From NCBI RefSeq assembly GCF_014905415.1, contig NZ_BNEO01000006.1, forward strand, positions 111,020-175,019: 64,000 bases of DNA, in the 5' to 3' direction. The stretch comes from Virgibacillus salexigens. GTDB lineage: Bacteria > Bacillota > Bacilli > Bacillales > Amphibacillaceae. The notes below the pieces were generated by a model, which made no database searches, had not been told where the DNA came from, and saw only the letters and a list, made by a program, of their open reading frames with translations. Position numbers and translations under genes: made by a program. Position 1 is the first letter of the stretch; each line of letters opens with the position of its first letter. This document shows positions 35,914-45,463 of this stretch, one piece after another.

Positions 35914-36597
35914 TCATTTATTCTGTACCATTCGTATAAATTGACTGTTTTGCTCATCTCTTATTACTACCCCTAGCTGTGCTAAGTCCTCACGTAATCG
36001 TTTCGCTTCTTTTTTTTGATCTTCCCGTAATGCTCTAGATCTTGCATACAAAATTGAATTAACATCCGAAGGCAGATCTCCATTACCTAATTCCCATCGT
36101 TGGTAGTAGTTTATATATGGATCTTCGTTTCTAAATGGATATCCATAAGCAAGAAAAACTTCCTTTACATAATCAAATTTTGATTCGACTACTTCTCTAA
36201 ATTTTTCTTCACTTGATAACCCTAAAATTACAAGCTGCTTTCCCTCCACATATATAGCTGATATCTCTTGTTTTTCAAATTTGTCTTGCTTTTCACCGAT
36301 AATTAGTTCTACCATTCTATCTGACACTTCTACCTTTAAGGTTTCATTAAATACAATAATAATAAATACAATGGCAGCAATAATCCCAAGGATTAACGAA
36401 ACAATAGATACCCAAAATTTATTTAACGAGGCGATCAATGAAATGAAATCTTCCAGTGGTACAATCGGCAATGTTAGCACCCAATCTGCTAGCACAGGTA
36501 TATACCAGCCTAAAATCGCACCGCTTAGAATAGGAAGAATGATAACAATTGCTTTCTCCATACGTTTTAGACCAATAATCGTTTTATCATGGTTCAC
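35914..36597 (-). CDS. YqeB-like two-helix membrane protein
   Basis: 227 aa. Two membrane helices ('AIVIILPILSGAILGWYIPV' and 'FWVSIVSLILGIIAAIVFII') are followed by a 130-residue cytoplasmic domain with 'EKQEISAIYVEGKQLVILG' and a charged C-terminus 'SRALREDQKKEAKRLREDLA'. It looks like the YqeB family of Bacilli, function unknown; recognition from memory is moderate. It starts 14 bp after the TetR stop, so the pair is co-transcribed. Confidence 0.65.
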   Translation of the reverse strand: MNHDKTIIGLKRMEKAIVIILPILSGAILGWYIPVLADWVLTLPIVPLEDFISLIASLNKFWVSIVSLILGIIAAIVFIIIVFNETLKVEVSDRMVELIIGEKQDKFEKQEISAIYVEGKQLVILGLSSEEKFREVVESKFDYVKEVFLAYGYPFRNEDPYINYYQRWELGNGDLPSDVNSILYARSRALREDQKKEAKRLREDLAQLGVVIRDEQNSQFIRMVQNK

Positions 36598-36611
36598 CGT
36601 TTTTCTCTCCT

Positions 36612-37208
36612 TTACGTAATCATCTTATGCACCAAATATTTCAATTCGCTAGCATAACGATCTGCATCGAGTTTTGTTTCCGTAGAAAACATATACTCCG
36701 AGATAGCGCCTTGAATAATTGTTGTAACAGCATCAATATGAAAAGAAGCAAACACTTTTGATTCCTGCCCCTGTAATAAAATAGCTTTTAATAATTGTCG
36801 TAATAAATCATCTTCTTCATTGCCTTCAATAAGATAATATGGAATATGATCTTCGGAACGTGCATGAAAAATAATCTCAATTAAAGCAATCTGATTAGCC
36901 CGATGTGTCTTTTGATATAGCAAACTTGCTTCAATAAACATATACAAACGGTCTAAGGGTGCTTTTTTCTCCTGTACTTTCTCATTTATAAATTGCCATT
37001 CCTTTTGAATTAAATAATACAATGTTTGATTCATAACATCCTCTTTACCTGAGAAATGATAGGAAATAAGTCCTGTACTTATCTTTGCTTTCTTGGCAAT
37101 CTTAGCTAAACTTATATGAATATAACCAATTTCTTCGAGCACTTCGATAGCTGCTGTAATAATTTGTTCTCTCCTTGTCTTGCCAATAAAAGATGGTATA
37201 TCACTCAA
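36612..37208 (-). CDS. TetR-family regulator
   Basis: 198 aa. The start TTG 37208 has AGAGGTG 6 nt upstream and is preferred to GTG 37217. Helix-turn-helix: 'HISLAKIAKKAKISTGLISY' and 'HFSGKEDVMNQTLYYLIQKE'. The C-terminal domain resembles BetI/TetR_C_6 types with 'QIALIEIIFHARSEDHIPYY'. It precedes the YqeB-like gene in one operon. A near-palindrome at 37243-37260 is its likely operator. Confidence 0.87.
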   Translation of the reverse strand: MSDIPSFIGKTRREQIITAAIEVLEEIGYIHISLAKIAKKAKISTGLISYHFSGKEDVMNQTLYYLIQKEWQFINEKVQEKKAPLDRLYMFIEASLLYQKTHRANQIALIEIIFHARSEDHIPYYLIEGNEEDDLLRQLLKAILLQGQESKVFASFHIDAVTTIIQGAISEYMFSTETKLDADRYASELKYLVHKMIT

Positions 37209-37242
37209 TGAAAACACCTCTTGTTTATCTATTCATTAGTTG

Positions 37243-37260
37243 TTTGACTGATCAATCAAA
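37243..37260. promoter_or_regulatory. TetR operator candidate
   Basis: TTTGACTGATCAATCAAA is palindromic at 16 of 18 positions. It lies 34 bp upstream of the tetR start. The TTGATTGATCA core resembles the site of the other TetR near 20.5 kb. Confidence 0.55.
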
Positions 37261-37386
37261 TTATAAATTGATATCGTAAACCTGTCAATTCTATCGGTAA
37301 TAAGAAAGAGGATGATAAACAACTAAAAGAGGTAACCAAAAAGCAAACGATAAAATCGGAATGAAATAAACGCTGATAAACGTGCA

Positions 37387-37501
37387 GTCAACGTACGTAA
37401 GATCCTGTGGGGACAGCACGAACTGAAGATCCCGCAGGAAAGTGTTCTAATGAGGGGCAAGGAAACTGAAAACGTGCCCGTGGAAAGCGAAGTATGTTGA
37501 C
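37387..37501. repeat. Interspersed Bacillaceae repeat element
   Basis: A 115-bp GC-richer unit bounded by imperfect inverted ends (GTCAACGTAC and GTATGTTGAC). Its inner phrases, GATCCCGCAGGAAAGTG and GTGCCCGTGGAAAGCGAAG, are ones I recall from a non-coding repeat scattered through many Bacillus-group genomes. No coding capacity. It lies between the tetR promoter and the endonuclease terminator. Confidence 0.7.
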
Positions 37502-37519
37502 GGTTTTATGTAAGCAAAT

Positions 37520-37546
37520 AATCCGAACGAAATTATCGTTCGGATT
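37520..37546 (-). terminator. Terminator of the endonuclease gene
   Basis: AATCCGAACGA and TCGTTCGGATT form a perfect 11-bp stem with a 5-nt loop, 32 bp past the stop. Confidence 0.65.
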
Positions 37547-37578
37547 AGAATAAGATACCTTTGTCTTCGTCTCTTTCT

Positions 37579-38505
37579 TTAAATTGATATGGTAAACGGT
37601 TGAGTGAGTATTTCTGGGAAATCGATGAATGGATTACGATTCCCTTGAATTTCATATATGGCTCGATTACGGTGTTTCTCATATAAATCAGGGGGGAATT
37701 GTTGGTGCCATTCTATTAATAAGTCTATATCAATGCTTTCTCTATGAGATGACTCTATTTCATTAGGGTATCTCATCATAAAATAGAGCATCGCTCTAGC
37801 TACTGTCCCCTTCCCATACTCAGGTTCAAATCGTTCTTCCTCTGATTTTCCACAAGCTTCCTCAATTCGCTGACCATCTATTGCATTTGGATTATAATCT
37901 AAAAAATCATGGTATGGGTAGTTACTGCGAATAGAGTTACATACTGGATCACACGTAAATAGATGATGGATATCACCACGCATCGGTTCTCGTTCGTTAA
38001 ACCAAGATTGGGGTACGGAATGCTCGCAATTAAATTTAAGATCCTTACTAATTTGTTGGAGTGTAGATAGGAGGTGTTTCTGATTATGATCGCTAACTAA
38101 TTTTAACGCTTCCTCACGCTTTATAGAAGTCAAATGATCCTCTAGAATCGTTTCTTCTGGATCCCTTGTTTGCCCAGAATAAATACTTATAAGATTTCCA
38201 TCGGGTCGCAAATCGACCCAAGGATAAACATATTCACTTGGATCATAACGAACTTGATTATTGTGGGTTTCTTTAATCAGCTGGGTTAATGATTGGATGA
38301 TCGCATTATAATCGGAAGAATCAAAGTCAATCGTTTTGTAGTACTGATCCATCGTTTGTTGATCCTCTTCTTCATTGTAGTATTCTTTTTCATCTTGCTG
38401 GATTAATGCCTTTGCGCTTCTAAGTTGGGAGATAATCTCGTTAATCCGTTGCCTGTCAGTGGTTACAGGTGAGACCTTTTCGCGAGCTTGAGGCGATAAA
38501 TTCAA
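37579..38505 (-). CDS. Endonuclease I (EndA/Bsn) family nuclease, no signal peptide
   Basis: 308 aa. The nuclease core is 'FNCEHSVPQSWFNEREPMRG' with 'DIHHLFTCDPVCNSIRSNYP', holding the His-Gln-Trp and second-His residues of the endonuclease I fold. Family members (E. coli EndA, B. subtilis Bsn) are usually secreted, but this protein begins 'MNLSPQAREKVSPVTTDRQR' with no signal peptide and has a charged, helical 75-residue N-terminal region. It therefore seems cytoplasmic or is exported by another route. It stands between terminators next to aprX. Confidence 0.85.
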   Translation of the reverse strand: MNLSPQAREKVSPVTTDRQRINEIISQLRSAKALIQQDEKEYYNEEEDQQTMDQYYKTIDFDSSDYNAIIQSLTQLIKETHNNQVRYDPSEYVYPWVDLRPDGNLISIYSGQTRDPEETILEDHLTSIKREEALKLVSDHNQKHLLSTLQQISKDLKFNCEHSVPQSWFNEREPMRGDIHHLFTCDPVCNSIRSNYPYHDFLDYNPNAIDGQRIEEACGKSEEERFEPEYGKGTVARAMLYFMMRYPNEIESSHRESIDIDLLIEWHQQFPPDLYEKHRNRAIYEIQGNRNPFIDFPEILTQPFTISI

Positions 38506-38620
38506 ATTAATTCCTCCTTAAATTTAATCAGAGCATAGTGGAATAAATTTACTTTTAACTCTATACCACGAAATCACATCTATCAAACAACCTTATCCAT
38601 AAAAAACTTCCATCGATGAG

Positions 38621-38657
38621 AAATGGGGATACACAATTATCATGCGTATCCCCATTT
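38621..38657 (-). terminator. Terminator of aprX
   Basis: AAATGGGGATAC and GTATCCCCATTT form a 12-bp stem, 2 bp past the aprX stop. Confidence 0.65.
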
Positions 38658-38659
38658 GA

Positions 38660-39994
38660 TTACTTCCCTGAAGGATTCGTTATTATTGCTTTATTTGCAT
38701 CTAAATACCCAGCTCCTTGAGCGTACTCCGGTAAACCGATATCAACAGAGGCTTGAAGCAATTGCTGTTTCATTTCATCTGGAGACAATTCTGGTTGCGC
38801 TTGTAATACAAGGGCAGCTACTCCGGCACATATTGGAGTTGCCATGGAAGTACCAGATAAAGAAAAATAATCATTCTCTACTCGACTAGTTTTATTTGTC
38901 TTATCAAGAAAAGATCCTGATGCTCGTAAGGAGATTATATCTACCCCGGGCGCTAATAGATCCGGTTTAGATGTTTCTCCACATGTTGGTCCACGGCTTG
39001 AGAAAGAGGCGATTTCATCATCACCGCGTTCAACAGTATTTTGGTCACCGATAGCTCCAACAGTTATAACCTTCGAACTAATGGCCGGTGTACCAATGGT
39101 TCTTTGATCTGGACCAGAATTCCCAGCGGCTACACAGACAACTATATTGTTTTCCCACGCAGCGTCTACAATTTGCACAAGGGGATCATTACAATCGGAC
39201 TCATCCGCTTCTGCACCTAAGGATAAGGAAATAATGTCAATTTGGTATTCATCTTTATGGTCAATACACCATTGAATACCGGCAATAATAGTAGAAAGCG
39301 AACCTGAGCCCATTTTGTTAAGAACCTTTACACCAATAACTCCAGCTTCTGGAGCGGATCCCTGATACTTACCATCTGATAAAAACCCATTACCAGCAGC
39401 ATCCCCGGCACAGTGCGTCCCATGACCATTATCATCATAAGGTTCTGTTTTATCTTTAACAAAATCTTTAAAGGCAATGATACGATTCGTTGGCTCTGTT
39501 AAATCCTTGTGAGGCTGCACACCTGTATCTACCACTGCAATATTAACATTCTTACCAGTTAATCCCTGTTCATTTAATTCCCGAGCATGAATAGAAGGAG
39601 AAGCAACATCCATTAAAGCTTTGACTTCACGGTCGTAATAAATCTTCTTAATATTACAATCGCTATCCATCAGCTTTTCAATGGCAGAGGCGGTTAAGTT
39701 TGCTGAACAACTACATACATTGGGAAATTGGTGTTTCACTTTTGATCGAAGTTGCGGTTTAACAAGTTGATGCACTTTATCTATTTCTGATTTTTGTGAG
39801 ATTGTATTCTCTTGGTCAAATTCAATAATAACAGGGAACTTCTTTGTTTTTTTCAATATGCCTTCAAGCGGTCGATGCAAGAAACAAGGAGTACGACGCA
39901 TAGGTTTATATAAATGAAGTAGACTTTGGCGTATTCCTTTGTCGAATTTTGCACTATATTTCCTAGTTAATTGAACCATAGAGAACCCTAACAT
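38660..39994 (-). CDS. aprX: Intracellular subtilisin-like serine protease AprX
   Basis: 444 aa, essentially the length of B. subtilis AprX (442). The N-terminus 'MLGFSMVQLTRKYSAKFDKG' and the Cys pair in 'NVCSCSANLTASAIEKL' match AprX. Subtilase triad: Asp in 'IAVVDTGVQPHKDL', His in 'DDNGHGTHCAGDAAGNG', Ser in 'LSGTSMATPICAGVAALVLQ'; oxyanion Asn in 'VAAGNSGPD'. AAAGGAGGTGAG fixes ATG 39994 over an earlier ATG. No signal peptide, so cytosolic, as known for AprX, a stationary-phase enzyme. Confidence 0.95.
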   Translation of the reverse strand: MLGFSMVQLTRKYSAKFDKGIRQSLLHLYKPMRRTPCFLHRPLEGILKKTKKFPVIIEFDQENTISQKSEIDKVHQLVKPQLRSKVKHQFPNVCSCSANLTASAIEKLMDSDCNIKKIYYDREVKALMDVASPSIHARELNEQGLTGKNVNIAVVDTGVQPHKDLTEPTNRIIAFKDFVKDKTEPYDDNGHGTHCAGDAAGNGFLSDGKYQGSAPEAGVIGVKVLNKMGSGSLSTIIAGIQWCIDHKDEYQIDIISLSLGAEADESDCNDPLVQIVDAAWENNIVVCVAAGNSGPDQRTIGTPAISSKVITVGAIGDQNTVERGDDEIASFSSRGPTCGETSKPDLLAPGVDIISLRASGSFLDKTNKTSRVENDYFSLSGTSMATPICAGVAALVLQAQPELSPDEMKQQLLQASVDIGLPEYAQGAGYLDANKAIITNPSGK

Positions 39995-40273
39995 TCTCTC
40001 ACCTCCTTTTACTTGATGATTCATTTTATGAACCAACAGCATGGAAGTGGCGGTATTTGTTTAGAAAGTTACTAAATGAGGCGCTTATCTAATAGACTCG
40101 TTCATGTGATAATACGACATATTCTTTATAACCAAGGAATGAGCGAGCATTGTTTAATTGATCGTTTATAGAATTAACCATGAACAAGCGAAAAAGAAAA
40201 AAGGCTGTTGTTTAATCAACTTGAACGTCCATTTACCGAAACCGAGCGAGCGGATACTATAAACAACAAAAAA

Positions 40274-40307
40274 AGCTTGTAGAAAACCGCAGGGCTCTCT
40301 ACAAGCT
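40274..40307 (-). terminator. Terminator of the cdaA-cdaR-glmM operon
   Basis: AGCTTGTAGA pairs with TCTACAAGCT (10 bp), followed on the minus strand by TTTTTTT. The remaining DNA between aprX and glmM holds no gene. Confidence 0.85.
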
Positions 40308-40346
40308 AAGCACCGCTCTGTTAATAAGAGCAGATCCTTTATTTCC

Positions 40347-41693
40347 TTATTCCGTTGCTCCAAGTAGCTTTTCAATAACATTAACGATACGAGTTACATA
40401 TTTGTCGCAATCTTCTTTTGTAGGTGACTCAACCATGACACGGACTAATGGCTCTGTACCTGAAGGGCGCACTAATACACGTCCTTGATCACCAAGTTCT
40501 TTTTCAACATCTTCTATTTCTTTAGTAATGTCTGGGTGATTTAATGCTTTTTCTTTATCAGTAACTCTTACATTTTTAAGTATTTGCGGATAAATAGTCA
40601 TCTCGTCAGCAAGTTCTGATAATGGCTTTCCTGTTTCCTTCATTACATTAACAAGCTGTAATGCGGATAACATTCCATCTCCAGTTGTATTATAATCCAA
40701 AAAGATAATGTGACCAGATTGTTCTCCACCCAGGTTATAACCGCCTTGACGCATTTCTTCCATCACATACCGATCACCTACAGCCGTCTTATCACTGCGC
40801 ATACCATTTTTTTCTAATGCTTTATAAAAACCAATATTACTCATTACTGTAGAAACTACTGTGTTATGGCGTAAAGCACCTTTTTCATTCATATACTTCG
40901 CACAAATGAACATGATTTGATCACCATCAACAAGGTTTCCTCGTTCATCTATAGCAATTAACCGATCTCCATCTCCATCAAAAGCCAATCCGACATCTGC
41001 ATTCTTATCTGATACAAATTCTTGTAGTTTCTCAGGGTGGGTTGAGCCCACACCATCATTGATATTTAACCCGTCCGGGGATGAGCCAATTGAATAAATA
41101 TCTGCTTCTAAGTCCGCAAATAGATGGGTAGCCAAACTTGAGGTTGAACCATGCGCACAATCAAAAGCAATTTTTAAGCCATCGAAATCATTATCTACTG
41201 TGTCTTTTAGGAAGGAAAGGTATTTCTGCCCGCCTTCAAAATAGTCATTGATGCTGCCAATATCAGCACCAGTTGGACGAGGTAATTCATCTTCTCCATC
41301 CATTAATGCTTCTATTTCATGTTCCTCTGCATCTGTTAATTTAAAGCCATCTGGACCAAAGAATTTAATTCCGTTATCCTCCACAGGATTATGGGACGCT
41401 GAAATCATTACTCCTGCTTGCGAGCTTGTTGCTTTTGTTAGATACGCAACGCCTGGTGTAGAAATAATCCCAACTCGCATCACTTCTGCTCCGATGGAAA
41501 GTAAACCAGCTACTAGTGCTCCTTCAAGCATATGTCCAGAAATTCGTGTATCGCGTCCAATAATAATTTTTGGACGTTGCGTTTCTTTTGTTAGTACATA
41601 TCCTCCAACACGACCTAGTTTAAAGGCTAATTCTGGAGTAAGGTCTTTATTAGCTACTCCTCGCACACCATCTGTTCCAAAATATTTTCCCAT
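40347..41693 (-). CDS. glmM: Phosphoglucosamine mutase
   Basis: 448 aa; converts GlcN-6-P to GlcN-1-P between GlmS and GlmU in UDP-GlcNAc synthesis. N-terminal '[20 protein letters not shown]', phospho-Ser loop '[20 protein letters not shown]', metal loop '[14 protein letters not shown]', sugar loop '[10 protein letters not shown]' and phosphate loop '[13 protein letters not shown]'. AAAGGAGAG supports ATG 41693. In related species GlmM is bound and inhibited or modulated through CdaA, encoded two genes upstream. Confidence 0.97.
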   Translation of the reverse strand: MGKYFGTDGVRGVANKDLTPELAFKLGRVGGYVLTKETQRPKIIIGRDTRISGHMLEGALVAGLLSIGAEVMRVGIISTPGVAYLTKATSSQAGVMISASHNPVEDNGIKFFGPDGFKLTDAEEHEIEALMDGEDELPRPTGADIGSINDYFEGGQKYLSFLKDTVDNDFDGLKIAFDCAHGSTSSLATHLFADLEADIYSIGSSPDGLNINDGVGSTHPEKLQEFVSDKNADVGLAFDGDGDRLIAIDERGNLVDGDQIMFICAKYMNEKGALRHNTVVSTVMSNIGFYKALEKNGMRSDKTAVGDRYVMEEMRQGGYNLGGEQSGHIIFLDYNTTGDGMLSALQLVNVMKETGKPLSELADEMTIYPQILKNVRVTDKEKALNHPDITKEIEDVEKELGDQGRVLVRPSGTEPLVRVMVESPTKEDCDKYVTRIVNVIEKLLGATE

Positions 41694-41745
41694 GTAGTTT
41701 CTCTCCTTTATATCCATTTCCACCGTTTATCAAGCGAAGTAACCC

Positions 41746-42987
41746 CTATTCGGGTTCACTAATTTCAATCGTAGCTTGTTCGAATTCAGCTTCTACGGAT
41801 ACCTCTTCAGGTCCTTCAACTGAGATAGGAACATCATGTTCCCCTACTTCTAATTCTTCTACATTTATATATGCACGAAAATCTTCATCAGTGAGTTCTT
41901 TAATATCTGATGGATTACCCGTTACAGTAATATCCATTTCGGAGTTTGCTGGATCAGCAAATGTTATTTCCTGTCCCTCTGCCAGGGACTCTACATTAAT
42001 TGGTAAAGCATTAATGGTTTTTGTCTGTTTTAACTCTACCGTTACCTCAACATTTTCGATATCTTTAGCACTTGTTCCATCAGGTAAAGCAAGATCTGCT
42101 TCAATGGTACCTGAGTCGGTAATTTCAGATAGATCTATTTTTTCGGTCGAAATTCCTTCAATATTTTCCAGTACATGATTTGTACCGAATAACTCCACTT
42201 CTTCTACATTAGCAGAAATTGAAGTTAATTCATAGCCCTTCGGTAGTTCACCGCTTGTCTCCACACTAATTGGTACTTTTTTACTTGGATTATTAATATC
42301 GGCAGAGACGACTACATTTTCCGGCTGTACATTTACATTCAATTCATTACCTTGGCTATCATACACATTGACAGGAACTTCTCGATTATTAATTGATTTA
42401 TCCAAGCCATTTAAATCCACATACGCCTTCACAATACCTATTTTATCAATTACGCTTTGCGCACTTGTAATGGTTACTTTTTGTGGACTTACTTCATAAT
42501 CACCTAACTCAAATCCTTCAGCAAGCTGATTTTCATGTAAGAAGTCGATATTAACATCAAATTCTTGTGTTGCTTTTTCCTCAATGGTGACTTCAATTCG
42601 CTTTGGTTCAATAAATACATCCAATTTTTCAGGTATATCATGCTGCAATTCAACTGTATGATTTCCAGCCTCTAATCCTTGAAGATCCACAAATACATTG
42701 AAGTTTCTATTTTTAATTGTTGGAGTTAGTATGGACAAAGATCCCTCCATCGACACAGATACATGCTCAGGTACGCCACTAACGACATATTTATCATTAT
42801 TGATACGTATATCGACTGGTACCTCATCAATTGTTTCTAAATTCTGTGAATCCCCCCCAGATGGGAAAGTTGAATCTGCATTATTTGGTGCATTATTGAC
42901 TTCTACGGATACGAAAACATAAAATAAAACGGCAAAGGCTAAGGAAACGACACGGACAAACCACTTACTTCTAAACCAATTATCCAT
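41746..42987 (-). CDS. cdaR: YbbR-domain regulator of CdaA
   Basis: 413 aa: one N-terminal membrane helix ('WFVRVVSLAFAVLFYVFVSV') then four extracellular YbbR repeats of about 80 residues. It overlaps cdaA by 8 bp. CdaR homologues modulate the diadenylate cyclase CdaA from the outer face of the membrane. The protein is strongly acidic, which fits a salt-tolerant host. Confidence 0.93.
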   Translation of the reverse strand: MDNWFRSKWFVRVVSLAFAVLFYVFVSVEVNNAPNNADSTFPSGGDSQNLETIDEVPVDIRINNDKYVVSGVPEHVSVSMEGSLSILTPTIKNRNFNVFVDLQGLEAGNHTVELQHDIPEKLDVFIEPKRIEVTIEEKATQEFDVNIDFLHENQLAEGFELGDYEVSPQKVTITSAQSVIDKIGIVKAYVDLNGLDKSINNREVPVNVYDSQGNELNVNVQPENVVVSADINNPSKKVPISVETSGELPKGYELTSISANVEEVELFGTNHVLENIEGISTEKIDLSEITDSGTIEADLALPDGTSAKDIENVEVTVELKQTKTINALPINVESLAEGQEITFADPANSEMDITVTGNPSDIKELTDEDFRAYINVEELEVGEHDVPISVEGPEEVSVEAEFEQATIEISEPE

Positions 42988-43801
42988 TTTTGTTTCCCCT
43001 CCATTTTTTTGACTTTTTATCAGGGGCTTTCATACTTAATGATAAATTCTCCCGTAATAGTTCTCGGAGACTTTCCTGATTAAGCTCTCTATGTAGCTCA
43101 CCATTTTTTGTACAAGATATATTTCCTGTTTCCTCGGATACAACAATCGTTAATGCATCTGTAACTTCACTAATTCCCATAGCAGCACGGTGCCTTGTCC
43201 CTAACTCCTTAGAAATAAAGGGACTTTCTGATAACGGAAGATAACAAGCTGCAGCTAAGATATTATCTCCTTTTAAAATGACCGCACCATCATGTAATGG
43301 GGTATTTGGAGTGAATATATTTGTTAGAAGCTGATGTGTCAGTTTACCGTTTATCGGGATTCCTGTTTCAGCATAATCACCAATTCCTGTCTCCCGTTCA
43401 ATGGAGATGAGGGCACCGATACGACGCTTCGCCATGTAATTACAAGACTGAATAATCGATTCTATATTTTGTTCAATAATCTCTTCTTCAGATCTGGAAC
43501 TCCTTCCAAATATATTCCCTCTACCTAATTGCTCCAATGCACGTCTTAGTTCTGGTTGGAATAAAATAATAATTACGATAAGACCCCAGTCAATTGCTTG
43601 ACTTGTAATCCATTGGACAGTTTGTAAATTTAGCACAATACTTAAAAGCCATACAGCTAATACGACTGCAATTCCCTTTAAAAGCTGAATTGCTTTTGTA
43701 CCTCTAATCAGCATGATTAATTTATATAGAACATACCAGACGAGAGCAATATCTACGCCTATCCTTAGAAGCTGTATCAGGTCGAATCCCCCATCAAGCA
43801 T
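42980..43801 (-). CDS. cdaA: Membrane diadenylate cyclase (c-di-AMP synthase)
   Basis: 273 aa: three N-terminal helices, then the DAC domain with the catalytic 'HDGAVILKGD' (DGA) and 'LGTRHRAAMGISEVTDAL' (RHR) motifs. It makes c-di-AMP from two ATP; the product controls potassium and osmolyte uptake and cell-wall balance. First gene of cdaA-cdaR-glmM, the canonical Firmicute order. About 300 bp separate it from the rsiW terminator and should carry its promoter. Confidence 0.96.
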   Translation of the reverse strand: MLDGGFDLIQLLRIGVDIALVWYVLYKLIMLIRGTKAIQLLKGIAVVLAVWLLSIVLNLQTVQWITSQAIDWGLIVIIILFQPELRRALEQLGRGNIFGRSSRSEEEIIEQNIESIIQSCNYMAKRRIGALISIERETGIGDYAETGIPINGKLTHQLLTNIFTPNTPLHDGAVILKGDNILAAACYLPLSESPFISKELGTRHRAAMGISEVTDALTIVVSEETGNISCTKNGELHRELNQESLRELLRENLSLSMKAPDKKSKKWRGNKNG

Positions 43802-44063
43802 GATTACACATCCTTCTTCAACAAAATTTCAGTAATACCCAAATTTATCGCATTATAACATTATTATTATAACATAATTTTACCAACAACATGTATGATA
43901 ACACTCACGAATAATAAAAGTTCACAAAGGATGTAACGCACAAGCTGTGTTTATCGCCAAACTCTGAGCACAGCGGAAAGCTTGTTCCTATAAAAATACG
44001 ATAAAAAGCTCCACATCTATAGCAAGAGATCTAAAGCATGTAACTATTTTTTTGACAACAAAA

Positions 44064-44091
44064 AACCTGAATACAAAATACGATTCAGGTT
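44064..44091 (-). terminator. Terminator after rsiW
   Basis: AACCTGAAT pairs with ATTCAGGTT, followed on the minus strand by TTTTTTG. It separates sigW-rsiW from cdaA; nothing else was seen in 43802-44063. Confidence 0.8.
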
Positions 44092-44104
44092 AATCCATTT
44101 GAAA

Positions 44105-44746
44105 TTATAATGCAAAAATACGTTGAAACAATTGTTTTAGATTATACCATATCCATTCAAACACCTGATCCACTTGTTTTAATTCTCCATTTACTTCTCC
44201 AACAGAAGCCATTAAACCTTCACCTTCTAGAGGCTTTTCAATAAATTTCCCATTTACTAAGGTTACATCTCCATCAATCGTTCCATTAACAATTAAGTTG
44301 CCATTTTTAACAAGTAAGTCTCCTTCTACTGTAACGTCCGCTGGAACAATTACAGTATCCCCTTTTATAATAAGGTCTTCTTGTTTTGAGACAACCAGTT
44401 GATTATCTTGATTCCACACAGAAAAAATACCACTAAACATAAACAGGAAGAAGATGGCGGCCGCTGTAATCATTGGATGCGCCTTTAACCATCTTGTATA
44501 TTTTAATCTTTTTCTTTCTGTAGGAAGTTTTCCCATAACGTTCGCTGTAAAATTGGCAGGGGCTTTCACCTGTTCTGCACTTTGAATAAAAGTTATCGTC
44601 CTTTTTAATTCATGAAAATGCTCCTGACAGGCTTCACAAACTTCTAAGTGCTTGCTTAGAGCTTGTTCCTGCTCTTTGGTAATATCCCCATCTAAATAAT
44701 GATGCATTAGTTCTACAGCTTCTTTATTACATTTCAAGTGAGTCAC
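44105..44746 (-). CDS. rsiW: Anti-sigma-W factor
   Basis: 213 aa. The cytoplasmic N-terminus has the zinc-binding anti-sigma motif in '[18 protein letters not shown]' (HxxxCxxC). One membrane helix follows ('[20 protein letters not shown]') and then an extracellular region of beta-type repeats ('[20 protein letters not shown]', bactofilin-like). RsiW releases SigW after two-step proteolysis on envelope stress. It starts 7 bp after sigW. Confidence 0.93.
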   Translation of the reverse strand: MTHLKCNKEAVELMHHYLDGDITKEQEQALSKHLEVCEACQEHFHELKRTITFIQSAEQVKAPANFTANVMGKLPTERKRLKYTRWLKAHPMITAAAIFFLFMFSGIFSVWNQDNQLVVSKQEDLIIKGDTVIVPADVTVEGDLLVKNGNLIVNGTIDGDVTLVNGKFIEKPLEGEGLMASVGEVNGELKQVDQVFEWIWYNLKQLFQRIFAL

Positions 44747-44753
44747 ACTCCTT

Positions 44754-45317
44754 TTACACGTGACGAAGCTTTTTCCGTAGAGCTTCCCTTCCTCGATGGA
44801 TACGGGTTTTTACCGTTCCTAATGGAATATCTAAGATTTCACTAATCTCTTGAAGGGAAAATTCCTCAATATATCGAAGCATGATAATACTTCGATACTT
44901 CGGTGGAAGCTTAGAAATTTCATACTGAATATAGCGTTGCAGCTCTAAACCTTCAACTTCTTCATCCGGTTTTCGACCCTTATCGGCCAATTGAGAGTAC
45001 ATATCTAATCCTTCTGTTCCCTTTACTTCTGCATCAAGATAATGATCAGGCTTTCGTTTACGAATTCGGTCAATGGTTAAATTCGTAGCTATCCGATAAA
45101 GCCATGTCGAAAACTTTCTGCGTTCATCAAATGAATGGATATTAATATATGCACGGATAAAAGCCTCCTGCGCTATATCTTCCGCCTCGTGTGTATTACC
45201 GAGCATCCGATAACAATGCTGGTAAATCTTATTCTGAAAGAATGAGACCACATCCTCAAAAGCAGATTGATCTCCTTTTTTCACTTGTTTTATTCTCTCT
45301 CGTATCATTTCATCCAT
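44754..45317 (-). CDS. sigW: ECF sigma factor SigW
   Basis: 187 aa, the normal length. Region 2 '[20 protein letters not shown]' and '[20 protein letters not shown]'; region 4 '[20 protein letters not shown]' and '[20 protein letters not shown]'. It directs transcription of envelope-stress and antimicrobial-resistance genes. A SigW-type promoter lies 36-61 bp upstream, so it is autoregulated. GGCGGAGG precedes ATG 45317. Confidence 0.95.
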   Translation of the reverse strand: MDEMIRERIKQVKKGDQSAFEDVVSFFQNKIYQHCYRMLGNTHEAEDIAQEAFIRAYINIHSFDERRKFSTWLYRIATNLTIDRIRKRKPDHYLDAEVKGTEGLDMYSQLADKGRKPDEEVEGLELQRYIQYEISKLPPKYRSIIMLRYIEEFSLQEISEILDIPLGTVKTRIHRGREALRKKLRHV

Positions 45318-45351
45318 ATTGGTACCTCCGCCAACTATGCGGTATTTCTGT

Positions 45352-45378
45352 TACGAAATAGACCTCAAAAAGGTTTCA
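45352..45378 (-). promoter_or_regulatory. SigW-type autoregulatory promoter
   Basis: Minus strand: TGAAACCTTTTTG (-35, TGAAAC at 45378-45373), 17-bp spacer, CGTA (45355-45352). This is the established SigW consensus in the expected place before sigW. Confidence 0.85.
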
Positions 45379-45463
45379 AAAAAAATTAAAAAAATTATTA
45401 GTTTATAATTGCAATAATTTGGATACTCTCCTATTATAGTATACTAGATAGGAGGATAGTTTT

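Noticed and set aside
40166..40381. 71-codon minus-strand frame overlapping the end of glmM
   Set aside because: It covers the glmM terminator and its last codons in another frame, has no ribosome site and no recognisable product.
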